Source: an uncultured Christensenella sp. (GTDB lineage Bacteria; Bacillota; Clostridia; Christensenellales; Pumilibacteraceae). Taken from it: 64,000 nt of DNA. The notes under the pieces are model-generated. The model was not told the DNA's origin. It saw nothing but the letters and a program-made list of their open reading frames with translations, and ran no database searches. The DNA lies in NCBI GenBank assembly GCA_910578545.1, contig CAJTPT010000008.1:1-64000 (forward strand). Direction: 5' to 3'. Below, piece after piece: positions 1 to 9,110 of the stretch (its first letter is position 1; the number at the start of each line of letters is the position of its first letter). The translations under genes and the position numbers were made by a program.

Positions 1-277
1 CCGCCGTGCTCACGCCCTTTAACGTTATTACAAGCTTCGTTCCGTTCAGGCTATAACTTCCGCGTATTTCCGATCCCAATGCCGTCAATACCGCTACGCT
101 CCCGTCCGCAAGCTCGAGCGTATACTCCCCCTCGGCGCTGTCGTAATAGTACACGCCTTTTTCCGCCCCGGCTTTTACGTTGCTCGGTTCGTTCTTTGCC
201 CCATCGCACGCCACAAGCGCTATGCCCAATGCCGCAATGATGCCGACGATAAGTACCGTTATTCTGTTTGGTTTCAT
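1..277 (-). CDS. partial lipoprotein (5' end only, runs off the window)
   Basis: The ATG at 277 is preceded by a good Shine-Dalgarno (AAGGAGCGAAGG). The 92 codons present begin MKPNRITVLIVG and contain a lipoprotein signal peptide ending in the lipobox LVAC at about residue 21-24, so the mature protein would be lipid-anchored on the outer face of the membrane. After the cysteine come a short linker (DGAKNEPSNVK) and a beta-rich stretch with GVYYYDSAEGEYTLELADG. The reading frame stays open to base 1, so the C-terminus lies outside the window. I do not recognise the family; function is unknown beyond being a surface lipoprotein. Confidence 0.8.
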   Translation of the reverse strand, partial: MKPNRITVLIVGIIAALGIALVACDGAKNEPSNVKAGAEKGVYYYDSAEGEYTLELADGSVAVLTALGSEIRGSYSLNGTKLVITLKGVSTA

Positions 278-375
278 TCCTTCGCTCCTTGTTGGGAAGA
301 GTTGATTTTCCGTTTTGTCCGACGAATGCCGCGCCGCTTTCATTAATTATATATAAAGCCGTCGAGCAAAACGCC

Positions 376-411
376 TTAAAAAAGGGCATTGCAAAACGTG
401 TTGCAACGCCC
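376..411 (-). terminator. intrinsic terminator, minus strand
   Basis: On the minus strand an 11-bp stem (GGGCGTTGCAA / TTGCAATGCCC, with one G-U pair) is followed at once by TTTTTTAA. It lies between the tRNA and the partial lipoprotein gene, so it would isolate the lipoprotein gene from upstream read-through. No gene is visible between it and the tRNA terminator. Confidence 0.75.
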
Positions 412-552
412 TTGTTACTTTATTATATATTATCATATTAAGAAAAATGATGTCAATTGATTTGATATAATAATTCAAAGTATTTTAACATATTTAACAC
501 AATACGCTTTATTTCGGACACAAAACAGAGCGTTCTCACATCTTGCCCGCTA

Positions 553-581
553 CCAAAAATAAAAGCGCCCGTTAAGGACGC
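553..581 (-). terminator. tRNA-fMet terminator
   Basis: On the minus strand, GCGTCC-TTAAC-GGGCGC forms a 6-bp stem followed by TTTTATTTTT. It begins about 10 nt after the tRNA CCA end and is the expected stop for a monocistronic tRNA transcript. Confidence 0.75.
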
Positions 582-590
582 CTTTACTTT

Positions 591-667
<77 letters not shown>

Positions 668-680
668 TCAAAGTATTAGT

Positions 681-709
681 ATTATACTACTTAATCGGCG
701 CTTTGTCAA
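681..709 (-). promoter_or_regulatory. consensus sigma-A promoter of tRNA-fMet
   Basis: Minus strand: TTGACA (709-704), a 17-bp spacer and TATAAT (686-681), a perfect match to the vegetative consensus, ending 13 bp before the tRNA 5' end. Confidence 0.9.
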
Positions 710-1062
710 CCGTTTTATTTAAACAATAGACTATATTTTGTCGAATTATATCGAAAATTATATTTTTATTCTGCGTAATATTTGACTATTATTATTTCAT
801 ACACACGTTTTTATCGACCGCCGACAATAAGTTATCAAAACAATATCCCACTATTATATAAACATATGATTCACATTATATTCGTATATCAAACCGCCTT
901 GGCACAAGATATTGCGGGTAATATGTAATTCTGTTTATATAACGTATAAAATCGTCGAAAACGTATTTTTATAACCTTTTAGAGCATACAACAAAACAGG
1001 GGCGAAAAAGGGTGAAAAACAGGGATTTTATACAAAAATCGTCCTAACTGTCTAAAAAATTA
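710..1062. other. AT-rich intergenic stretch, no gene seen
   Basis: A divergent intergenic region between the tRNA promoter and the promoter of the large surface protein. It is AT-rich, with no coding frame or RNA that I recognise. One exact TGTCGAA (Spo0A-box-like) occurs at 739-745, but it is over 300 bp from the plus-strand promoter and may be chance. Confidence 0.5.
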
Positions 1063-1091
1063 TTGACAAATCATCGTGCAAATGTTAAAAT
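1063..1091 (+). promoter_or_regulatory. sigma-A promoter of the 2424-residue surface protein
   Basis: TTGACA (1063-1068), 17-bp spacer, TAAAAT (1086-1091). Transcription would start near 1098 and give an untranslated leader of about 150 nt. Confidence 0.8.
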
Positions 1092-1205
1092 ATTTGTAAA
1101 TCGAGCGCGTTTTGTTCGATTTATCGAGTGCGGTCGTAATATAACGGCAATGTAAAGTCCGATATTTGGATTTTTTGGGTCCATGCGAAGGTAAAATCGC
1201 ACTCT

Positions 1206-1245
1206 ACAGGTAGGTAGACGGCTTCCGTCTCGCCTGTTTCGGAGG
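1206..1245 (+). promoter_or_regulatory. leader hairpin next to the ribosome binding site
   Basis: The leader contains a nested stem: outer ACAGG/CCTGT (1206-1210 with 1233-1237) and inner AGACGG-CTT-CCGTCT (1216-1230). It ends 3 nt before the Shine-Dalgarno GGAGG (1241-1245). A smaller TGCGA/TCGCA stem lies upstream, around 1183-1201. The arrangement suggests control of ribosome access or mRNA stability; no known riboswitch class was matched. Confidence 0.5.
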
Positions 1246-1249
1246 AATT

Positions 1250-4200
1250 ATGGCAGCGAAGTTATCGCTGAGAAAATCGACGTTTCTATGTCGTCGTAAT
1301 ATTATAATCTATATTGTCAGCATTATTCTCGTACTCGGGATTGTTGCGGGCTTTACCAACACGTTCCGTAGCGACAACCACAGGTATGCCGCGGCTTGGG
1401 GCGAAACGATCGTTTTTGAGGAAGCGCCGCCGACTACGGGCTCGCCGTCCGATTACGACCTTTTAACCAATCTCAAGTATTCGGCATACAAGATCCACCA
1501 CTCGTCGTACTTCCGCGGCGATACGGACGGCATTGTTTCGGCGGATATCGGAATAGGCACGTACAAGCAATACCTCACCAACGTGCGCGTGGTTTACGAC
1601 GAGAACACCGTTTTTACCGAAACGATTTCTTGGTCGAGCTTAAAAAGCGTTGCCGAACAAAAATACGCCGACACGGGCGTGATCATTTTCCGTCCGTCCG
1701 AAAAGATGAACGGCAATAAGCCTACGTACTCGCCTAACGGCGTACAGATGTCCTACAAGGACTACAGCGAAAAGTACGGCACCGTTCCCAATCAGCTCAG
1801 CAAGTACATAATCGACGAAACGACCATTCTTGCCGTCAAGGACGACAACGCCGCGGTAAAGGCGCCGCTTAATTCCGCAAGGAACGGCGACATCGGCTTT
1901 ACCGTGCCCGACAAGCTCGTTCCCGACAGCGAGGGCAACTACAGCATTACCCTTACCCTCGACCCCGATAAGAGCTCGCGCTACTACCGCAACGAGGTGC
2001 GCACGCTCGGCGGCGCCGACAACAACCCGTTGTTCCACTCGGTACAGATTACAGTTAAAATCGACAAAGATTGGAATCCCATTTCCACCCGCACCAAAGA
2101 GAACTACGATATAGAAATCCCCGTGCTCGGCAAAATGAACTGCTCGGGCGACAACTACGAGGTATTCTCTCAAATAAACGACGAGAACGGCGTTATTCCC
2201 GAAAAGGATTTCTTCCAACCGTTGGTGGACGAGGCGCTAAGCAACCCCGATTTCGATCCGCCCGATATAAGTATAGACAGACCTCTGTCGGCTTCCGACT
2301 ATCTTGCGGCGGCGTTTTCCGATTATCTCAGCGGCAAAAAGAACCTCGACCTCAAGCTCGATATCGATTCCGATATAATCAATGCGTACGACTTGTACGT
2401 TTCGCTAAACCTTAACACCATGAACTTGGACGCAATGCTCGGTAACGGGCTGTACGTCAAGTATGGCGGCGACAAGGTATATCTCAACCTCGGCAGTATA
2501 AACGGATATCTTTCGACCGATAAATTCGGCGAGCTATTAAAGGACGAGCGCATAAGTAAGCTTATGGGCGGCTTTACGCTCGATCTAAACAAAATTTTCG
2601 GCGGCGACATGCTGGACGTGATATTCAGCGGTTGCGACATGACGACCGAAAACGGCGTGACAAGCATTCCGCTATCGTTCGCGCTCGACCTTTCGGATAT
2701 TTCCCCCGTCATCGCTTCCGTTCCAGTCGACGCGGTTATACAAATAAACGACGCCGACAAGTCGTTACTGTCCATAATCGGCAATATAACGGTTGCGGGC
2801 GTAGGCATACATATCGACGTTACGCCATCGGCAATGCCCAAAACTCCGTCGATTAAAGACGCCGTGGATTTGTCCGGCATAGTCGACTTTATCCCCGATA
2901 TACTCGCCACCGCGCAAAACAAGACTTTCGGTCTTGACGGATCCGTAACCGTCAACGGCACCGATATAGGCGTATCCGCATACATCGACGTCACCGACGG
3001 AATAACGGCGGACGCTACGATTAAAGCGTTCGGCATGGAAGTAGCGGTCAAATACGTGGACGGGTTTATTTACGTCGGCATGAACGGGCTTACCGTTCGC
3101 GGTGCCATAGACGAACTGCCCGAATTGATTTCCGTTATCGGCGAGCTTGCAGGACTCGGCAAGTACCAAAGCCTTATCGCGTCCATGCTTCCCTCGTCTG
3201 TCAACGACTACGTAAAAATCCTCAACGCGCTTACGGTTTCGGATGATACGCTCGGCATAGGACTCAAGTTTATCAATATCCCCGCCGATATCCGTATTGC
3301 ACGCAATGACGGCGTGCTTAGCGGACTTGCGCTCGGCGTGAACGTAAATATGTTCGGCATTAAGCTTGACGCCGCGGCGGACTTTGCGCTGTCCTACCCC
3401 GCACACCGCGAGGTACAGCCGATACAGGCGGACAGCTACATAACATTTGCTCAACTCAAAACGCTTATCGGCAACGTAAAACCGTATTTACAGGCCGAAT
3501 CGTTTGACCTCACCATCCACGGCAGTGTTTTGCAAAACGGCAAAACCCAAACCTTGTCCGGGCACGTCGGCGTAGACCTTATCAAGATCAAGGACGAGAT
3601 CGCCGCTATCGACGTTGCGGGCAATCTTTCCGCGCTCGGCAACGAAGTTAAGTTTACCCACGTCGACGGCACGTGCTACGTCGCGGTAAACGATATTAAG
3701 CTTAAAGCGGATACAACCGACCTAAGCGCGCTGTTATCGGCCGTCGGCAAGCTGTCGGGCATGATCGAAATCGGCGAAATCGACACCGCCGAGCTTATGA
3801 CCGCGCTTATAAATTCGCTCTCTATATCCGACGACGGCAAAATCACGCTTAACGTTCCATTCGGCGAAGACAGGGTTATAATTACGATAGACACCGAAAA
3901 GGGTATGCTCGAAGTTATCGGGCAAGTAGGCGATTGCACTTTCGGTTTGACGGCGGTTATAACGACTGCCGAAAAGCCGCACGGCATCTCGGCGCCCGCC
4001 GCGGAAGAAATAAACGGCTATATCAACGTAAACGAGTTTGCGCCCGCAATCGAAACGATAGCCGAGCTTGTCGACAAAAAAGGCATGTCCGCCAACGTCG
4101 GTATTGCGTTCGGAGAAATGAACCTTGCGGCAAAGCTCACCGCTTCGTTTGATAACGGCGAGCTCAAACTCAATATTGCGGAACAGTCGCTCGGGCTTAA

Positions 4201-7200
4201 TGTTACTCTAATCGGCGACACGGCGTACATATCGCTCGGCGAAATCAAGGTGAGCGGCAAGCTTTCCGACGTTACCGATTTGATTGCCGCAGTTCTTCCC
4301 AACCTGCCCCTTAACATCCGCCCGTACGTGCTTGCCATGAACGAGCAAATACTCGATATGATCCCGTCGGCTTCCGACTTTACCGAAGGCGACAAGACCG
4401 ACCTTGCCAAGATAATCGACTTTATCCGCGCGACCCTCGCCCTGACCGTCAACGACGGATATATCGGTATAACCGCGAAGCATAACGGACTTTCCGTCAA
4501 GCTTAATTCGACGTATGACCTTTCCGACATTAACGGCGACGTCACGCTCACATTTGACGGCATAGGCGGACCGTTCGGCGATAGTTACGCAATAACCGTC
4601 GGACTCGGCATTTACGATTTAACGCCCGCGCACGTGACTATTGCACCGATTGACCCGACCGAGTACGTGCCCGCGCACGATATACTCGCCGCCGTAGACT
4701 GCGTGCTTCCGCTTGTCGGCGAGCCCGCGTTTGACCTATCTTTCGAGGTAACCGTATACGGACAGACGGTGACGGGAAGCGCGTACGTCAACCTTGCCGA
4801 TTACGACACTGCCAATATGTGCGCGGCGATCACTCTGTCAGCGGCGGACGTAGACGTCAAGATTTCGGTAATAAACAAAACTCTTTATCTCGATATCAAC
4901 AACGGAGGCATTCGCATTGCTCAACCGCTTAACGCCGCAGCCGTGAAAGAGCTGATCGCTCAAATCGACCGAGCCATCCCGTCGCTTAAGCTGGGCGAAA
5001 CGCTTAGCTCGCTGTTACCCGCGGGCGACGTCGACATAAGCGGCTTACTCGACAAAATAGCTTTGTCGCCTACTGCTGACGGCTTTACCGCAACAGTTGG
5101 CGCGGTAACCGTTGCGGTGCGCCTGCTTAACGGCTCGCTAAACGGTATCGACGTATATACTACTGCGAACGAACAACCCACCGCCGCAATCGACGCAACA
5201 GTACAAAACGGCGTACTTACGAATATTGAACTCGCGGCGACTATCGGCGAAACGGGAATCGGCGCAGCCGTTACTATTGCGACCGCAGAACAAAAAGAAC
5301 TGACGGTTGACGGCACTTATATCTCGCTTGCCGATATTATTCCGTATATCTCGCCTATCATGGCGCTTATGGACAAAGCGAATGGCGCGCAGTCAATAAC
5401 GCTACCTATTGCCGCAACTCTCGACATTATGGGCGCCTCGCTCTATCTCGAGGGCAACGTAATAATAACGCTCGACCCCGTAACGGTGGACGCGCAAATC
5501 AGTCTTTTTGCAAACACTTCGGACGTGCAAATGCTTAACGTGCGCTATGCGGGCGGCGTGCTGTATTTGCAGACGGGCACGATAATGCTGTCGTTCGATA
5601 TAAATACCGACCCGGCGGCGCTGTTAAATGCGGTCAAGGATTACATTCCGCCCTGCCTAAGCAATATAAATGACCTTGCGGCGCTCACCACAATCCCCGC
5701 GCTTATCGACACTATAACAGGTCTTACAACAGCTTCCGACGTTCAGTCGATAGTCGACTTGCTGTTTACGGTAAATGCGGGAACGGACAAAACCGCAATC
5801 AAGCATTTAGTCGACATGCTCTCTATCACCTACTACGACGGCGAGCTTACCGCCTCGCTCTCGATTATAGACGGCACACCGTTCGACCTTATAGTCAACG
5901 TAACGCCCGTGCTCGCCGAGGTAAACGACGTGACCGAGCTTTCGGTAAAGGTCAAAACGTCTGTCACGAACGTGCTGTCGATCAATCTTTCATCCGGCAT
6001 AACTTTTGGCGAGCAAGCTCCGTTCGGCGCACCCGCAAGAGCGGAAGAGTACGTGCCGCTCGTAGCGTTTGTGCAAACGGTAATGAACGGCGTCAATACG
6101 CTTACGGCAAGCGCGCCCGAAACGAGCTACACCGACGAGAACGGCGTAACGACAACCGTCCGGACGATAGCGTTAGAGGTGGACAGCTTTGCGTTCGACT
6201 ATGATATATTCGAGGTTGCAACCACCGTGGACGGTAACGGCAATACCGTCGAGGTAGTCGACGAGGAAACGGGCAGAAAGGTAATAGCAACCGACGATAA
6301 CGGCAACAAGATAGTCAGCCAACACATCGACGTGTCCAACGTCGACGGACAAAAGGCATTGGCGTTTAAGTACGTCACCGCTACGACAGGCGGCGTTAAG
6401 TCATCCAATATCGCTATCGAGGCGCACATCGCGCTAGGCATTAAGGAATCGAATTCGGAATACAAGCTCGGCTTCCCTATCGAGCTCAACCTGTACGTTG
6501 CCGACGGACTTGCGTATCTGTATTATATGGAAAGCAACGGCTACGGCGAAAAGATCTCACTCGAATACGATTCCATTATGGAAATCGTTGCGGCGTTCTT
6601 CGATATTCTCAGCGTGGACGACCAAACGGTGGAATCACTGCTCGGTAAATACAGGCTGGATATAGATAAGACGGTGTTCGAGTCCATGAATATCGCCGCG
6701 CTCGACACGATACGCGATCTTATAAACAACGCGGCAAAGGCGTTTGATCAAGCCAAGCTCGCATTCGCGGATATCAAGTCCGCACTTGACGTAATCTACT
6801 CGTCGGACACCGATATAACAACGCTTATCCGTCAGCTACGCAACGACGAGAACGACGACGGCACGCCCACGGTCAGAAGCCATATCTCGTCCGCTATCGA
6901 GTATCTGACGACAGCAATCGGCTACTTCTCGGACGACGCAGACAATGACAAAGAGCATGAAGCGCAAAAGAGCGAGTTTAACGGCGCGCTTTACGGCAAG
7001 GTAGTCAACGCCGTTGCGTTCGTGCACGAAACGGGCAGACTTACTGCTAAAGTCGACAACTATATAGCGACTGGCACCGAGGGCATCGCCGTAGTATCGG
7101 TCGACCAAAACGACGATAAGATAGACACTATAGCGGTGTCCAACCTCGACGTAAACACCGCCAAGCTAAACAAGTTTGAAATGGTATTCACGGCAGGGCG

Positions 7201-8524
7201 CGATTTTAAAATAACCGTTCCGACCGACGAATTTACCTCGACCGATAAAGTCGCCTACTCCGACCTTGCCAACATCAAGCACATGCTGTTTGACGTAATG
7301 AACACGGCAAACATGCTCCGGTTCGAGATCGGCGGATTTGACGGTGTGGAAGATATAATCAATATCCACTTAAAGCTTGGCGCCGATTGGCTTGCAAACA
7401 TAGACATTTCCGTTCGGTTCAAAGCGCAAGTAAAAATAATCAAGGTCGGCGAAGCAAACGGCAAGCCTATTTACAAGACCGCGGCGGCAATCGAGCTGCG
7501 CAACAGCGCTTCGCGGCTGAAAATCTTAGGCATAAATTCATCTTATCTCTTGCCCTACGCCACTACGAGGTTGTACTTCTACGACGACGTGATTTACATA
7601 CAAGGCATAGACGATTGGAAGATGAGCAACGAAAACGTACGCTATAAAGGCAAAGTATTGGGTATTAAAACGTACGACAAAACAGACGTTCTCACAAGCG
7701 CAAACTACGTAAACGTAGCGTATACGGTTAACGAGCTCGGGTACATGATGTCCAACGATATAAATAGGTTCCTAAACGAGTTCCTATTCTATCTTATACC
7801 TATCACCAAGGATAAGATTGCCGGTCAAGATATTCGCAAGCTTATTACCGACAACATCAGCAGTAGCGATAGCGGCAATACCGTAAATACGCAAAACACC
7901 ATTGCGCAAATCTTCAAGTCGTACAGCTATGACGGCAGTGCGCACAAGATAGTCGTGGGGCTTGCCGAACTTGCGGGCAGCAGTAGTCTTAGCGACCTTA
8001 CGGTCACGCTGACGGGAGCAAACGACGGCGATTCCAATATCCTCGACAACTACATCTCCGGGCTCAGCGTAACAACCAATATCGCGAGCATAATTGACGT
8101 AACGCTTAAAGCGAACCTGCGCAACGTATCGGTAAACGACGTATACTATACCGACGAAGACAAAACGCAATCAGCCGATAGCGGCGTGATTACCGAGTAT
8201 GTACGCGCCGAGCTCAAGCCCCTGCCCCTATCCTTGATAACGCTTGACTACGACAAAGCAATCTACGAGTATGGCGGCGTTAGGTACCTGCGCAACGGAA
8301 CAAGCACTAACTACGTGTTTAACGACGGCAACGACCCCGCGTACACGTTAAGCGAGCAAGACCTCACCTATTACACGATAGAGCAAGTCATAAACGTATT
8401 GCTCGCCGAGGTTATACGCGATAACGACAATAAAATCACGGCGCTTGTAAATCGTAGCAACGGCATATCGTGGACGCGCCCGTGGAAAGACGCTTACGAA
8501 CAAGCACAGCAAGCCGCGGCTTAA
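1250..8524 (+). CDS. giant signal-anchored repeat protein, probably cell-surface
   Basis: A 2424-residue protein with a basic N-terminus (MAAKLSLRKSTFLCRRN) and one hydrophobic segment at about residues 17-36, read as a signal or signal-anchor sequence. No lipobox or LPXTG-type C-terminal sorting signal was seen. The bulk is beta-rich and built of divergent units of roughly 190-245 residues. Each unit opens with a short helical motif such as DLSGIVDFIPDIL, TFAQLKTLIGNVKPYL or SLADIIPYISPIM (near residues 540, 727, 922, 1140, 1353 and 1600) followed by strands like VKYVDGFIYVGMNGL. The pattern recalls large-cavity LolA/LprG-like folds, but that is inference. The last 700 residues are less regular. 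Good GGAGG site 4 nt before ATG. Monocistronic, with its own promoter and terminator. Function unknown. Confidence 0.9.
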   Translation: MAAKLSLRKSTFLCRRNIIIYIVSIILVLGIVAGFTNTFRSDNHRYAAAWGETIVFEEAPPTTGSPSDYDLLTNLKYSAYKIHHSSYFRGDTDGIVSADIGIGTYKQYLTNVRVVYDENTVFTETISWSSLKSVAEQKYADTGVIIFRPSEKMNGNKPTYSPNGVQMSYKDYSEKYGTVPNQLSKYIIDETTILAVKDDNAAVKAPLNSARNGDIGFTVPDKLVPDSEGNYSITLTLDPDKSSRYYRNEVRTLGGADNNPLFHSVQITVKIDKDWNPISTRTKENYDIEIPVLGKMNCSGDNYEVFSQINDENGVIPEKDFFQPLVDEALSNPDFDPPDISIDRPLSASDYLAAAFSDYLSGKKNLDLKLDIDSDIINAYDLYVSLNLNTMNLDAMLGNGLYVKYGGDKVYLNLGSINGYLSTDKFGELLKDERISKLMGGFTLDLNKIFGGDMLDVIFSGCDMTTENGVTSIPLSFALDLSDISPVIASVPVDAVIQINDADKSLLSIIGNITVAGVGIHIDVTPSAMPKTPSIKDAVDLSGIVDFIPDILATAQNKTFGLDGSVTVNGTDIGVSAYIDVTDGITADATIKAFGMEVAVKYVDGFIYVGMNGLTVRGAIDELPELISVIGELAGLGKYQSLIASMLPSSVNDYVKILNALTVSDDTLGIGLKFINIPADIRIARNDGVLSGLALGVNVNMFGIKLDAAADFALSYPAHREVQPIQADSYITFAQLKTLIGNVKPYLQAESFDLTIHGSVLQNGKTQTLSGHVGVDLIKIKDEIAAIDVAGNLSALGNEVKFTHVDGTCYVAVNDIKLKADTTDLSALLSAVGKLSGMIEIGEIDTAELMTALINSLSISDDGKITLNVPFGEDRVIITIDTEKGMLEVIGQVGDCTFGLTAVITTAEKPHGISAPAAEEINGYINVNEFAPAIETIAELVDKKGMSANVGIAFGEMNLAAKLTASFDNGELKLNIAEQSLGLNVTLIGDTAYISLGEIKVSGKLSDVTDLIAAVLPNLPLNIRPYVLAMNEQILDMIPSASDFTEGDKTDLAKIIDFIRATLALTVNDGYIGITAKHNGLSVKLNSTYDLSDINGDVTLTFDGIGGPFGDSYAITVGLGIYDLTPAHVTIAPIDPTEYVPAHDILAAVDCVLPLVGEPAFDLSFEVTVYGQTVTGSAYVNLADYDTANMCAAITLSAADVDVKISVINKTLYLDINNGGIRIAQPLNAAAVKELIAQIDRAIPSLKLGETLSSLLPAGDVDISGLLDKIALSPTADGFTATVGAVTVAVRLLNGSLNGIDVYTTANEQPTAAIDATVQNGVLTNIELAATIGETGIGAAVTIATAEQKELTVDGTYISLADIIPYISPIMALMDKANGAQSITLPIAATLDIMGASLYLEGNVIITLDPVTVDAQISLFANTSDVQMLNVRYAGGVLYLQTGTIMLSFDINTDPAALLNAVKDYIPPCLSNINDLAALTTIPALIDTITGLTTASDVQSIVDLLFTVNAGTDKTAIKHLVDMLSITYYDGELTASLSIIDGTPFDLIVNVTPVLAEVNDVTELSVKVKTSVTNVLSINLSSGITFGEQAPFGAPARAEEYVPLVAFVQTVMNGVNTLTASAPETSYTDENGVTTTVRTIALEVDSFAFDYDIFEVATTVDGNGNTVEVVDEETGRKVIATDDNGNKIVSQHIDVSNVDGQKALAFKYVTATTGGVKSSNIAIEAHIALGIKESNSEYKLGFPIELNLYVADGLAYLYYMESNGYGEKISLEYDSIMEIVAAFFDILSVDDQTVESLLGKYRLDIDKTVFESMNIAALDTIRDLINNAAKAFDQAKLAFADIKSALDVIYSSDTDITTLIRQLRNDENDDGTPTVRSHISSAIEYLTTAIGYFSDDADNDKEHEAQKSEFNGALYGKVVNAVAFVHETGRLTAKVDNYIATGTEGIAVVSVDQNDDKIDTIAVSNLDVNTAKLNKFEMVFTAGRDFKITVPTDEFTSTDKVAYSDLANIKHMLFDVMNTANMLRFEIGGFDGVEDIINIHLKLGADWLANIDISVRFKAQVKIIKVGEANGKPIYKTAAAIELRNSASRLKILGINSSYLLPYATTRLYFYDDVIYIQGIDDWKMSNENVRYKGKVLGIKTYDKTDVLTSANYVNVAYTVNELGYMMSNDINRFLNEFLFYLIPITKDKIAGQDIRKLITDNISSSDSGNTVNTQNTIAQIFKSYSYDGSAHKIVVGLAELAGSSSLSDLTVTLTGANDGDSNILDNYISGLSVTTNIASIIDVTLKANLRNVSVNDVYYTDEDKTQSADSGVITEYVRAELKPLPLSLITLDYDKAIYEYGGVRYLRNGTSTNYVFNDGNDPAYTLSEQDLTYYTIEQVINVLLAEVIRDNDNKITALVNRSNGISWTRPWKDAYEQAQQAAA

Positions 8525-8550
8525 CGGTAGAAATACCAAAACCGACAAAA

Positions 8551-8577
8551 CCTCTCGGACAGACCGAGAGGTTTTTT
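8551..8577 (+). terminator. intrinsic terminator after the giant surface protein
   Basis: CCTCTCGG-ACAGA-CCGAGAGG forms a perfect 8-bp stem followed by TTTTTTA, 27 nt after the stop codon. Confidence 0.9.
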
Positions 8578-8608
8578 ATTGAATAGCTTATTTAAGATTA
8601 ATACATTG

Positions 8609-9050
8609 CTATTTATTGATATAATCCGTAATGCAATCGTCGTTCCCAACCTGCGCCTCGATATATCCGTTTCGCTTTTCTACGTACAATAGAAACTCAT
8701 CTACCGTACCGTCAAACTCGGATATTTCTTTAAGCAGCATTTCTTCGGAAAGCATTGTAAGCCCGCCGTCATGCTTTTGCGCTTATGCTGTAGCCGTAAG
8801 TTAAGCTGACGCAATCGGACGGGATAGAAACAAGCGGCACGTCCGCGATTGTTCCGCAGTCAAACCATTCGTTCAAATATTGACTGCCATGCAAGACGAA
8901 CGTAAGCGGGCGCTTTTGCAATGGCTTACCGCCGAGCCTTAAAAAGCTATCGTATAATAAGCGTCCGTTTTAAGCCGCTTGTAATAATAGCGCCGAGCAT
9001 TTTGTATCCACCGAAAAATCACGCAAACCCAAAGCGCGGCAAAAGCGGCA
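8609..9050 (-). pseudogene. decayed gene with at least two frameshifts
   Basis: The minus strand carries protein-like sequence split over frames. The 3' part ends in a TAG at 8611-8609 and reads MLSEEMLLKEISEF then NGYIEAQVGNDDC. The upstream part, in another frame, reads KPLQKRPLTFVLHGSQYLNE then WFDCGTIADVPLVSIPSDC up to a TGA near 8776. A third piece (WVCVIFRWIQNARRYYYKRL, with a hydrophobic start) lies upstream again. Joining them needs a frame change near 8775 and another near 8950. The 5' end is cut off by the terminator of the next gene. No function recognised; the coding pattern and absence of an intact start support a pseudogene rather than an assembly artefact, though single-read errors cannot be excluded. 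Confidence 0.65.
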
Positions 9051-9087
9051 TAAAAAATCCGAGCAAGTATTTTTCTCGCTCGGATTT
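9051..9087 (-). terminator. terminator of the 577-residue lipoprotein gene
   Basis: Minus strand: AATCCGAGC and GCTCGGATT form a 9-bp stem followed by a run of T, 24 nt after the stop codon of the lipoprotein gene. Confidence 0.85.
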
Positions 9088-9110
9088 ATTTGTTATTGGG
9101 TTAATAGGTT

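Noticed and set aside
1180..1240. The leader of the giant surface protein contains GGTAGGTAG and looked like the 3' half of a c-di-GMP-I riboswitch.
   Set aside because: The required upstream motifs (GAAA-type loop and ACGCAAAGCC block) are absent and the fold differs; only a plain nested hairpin is supported.
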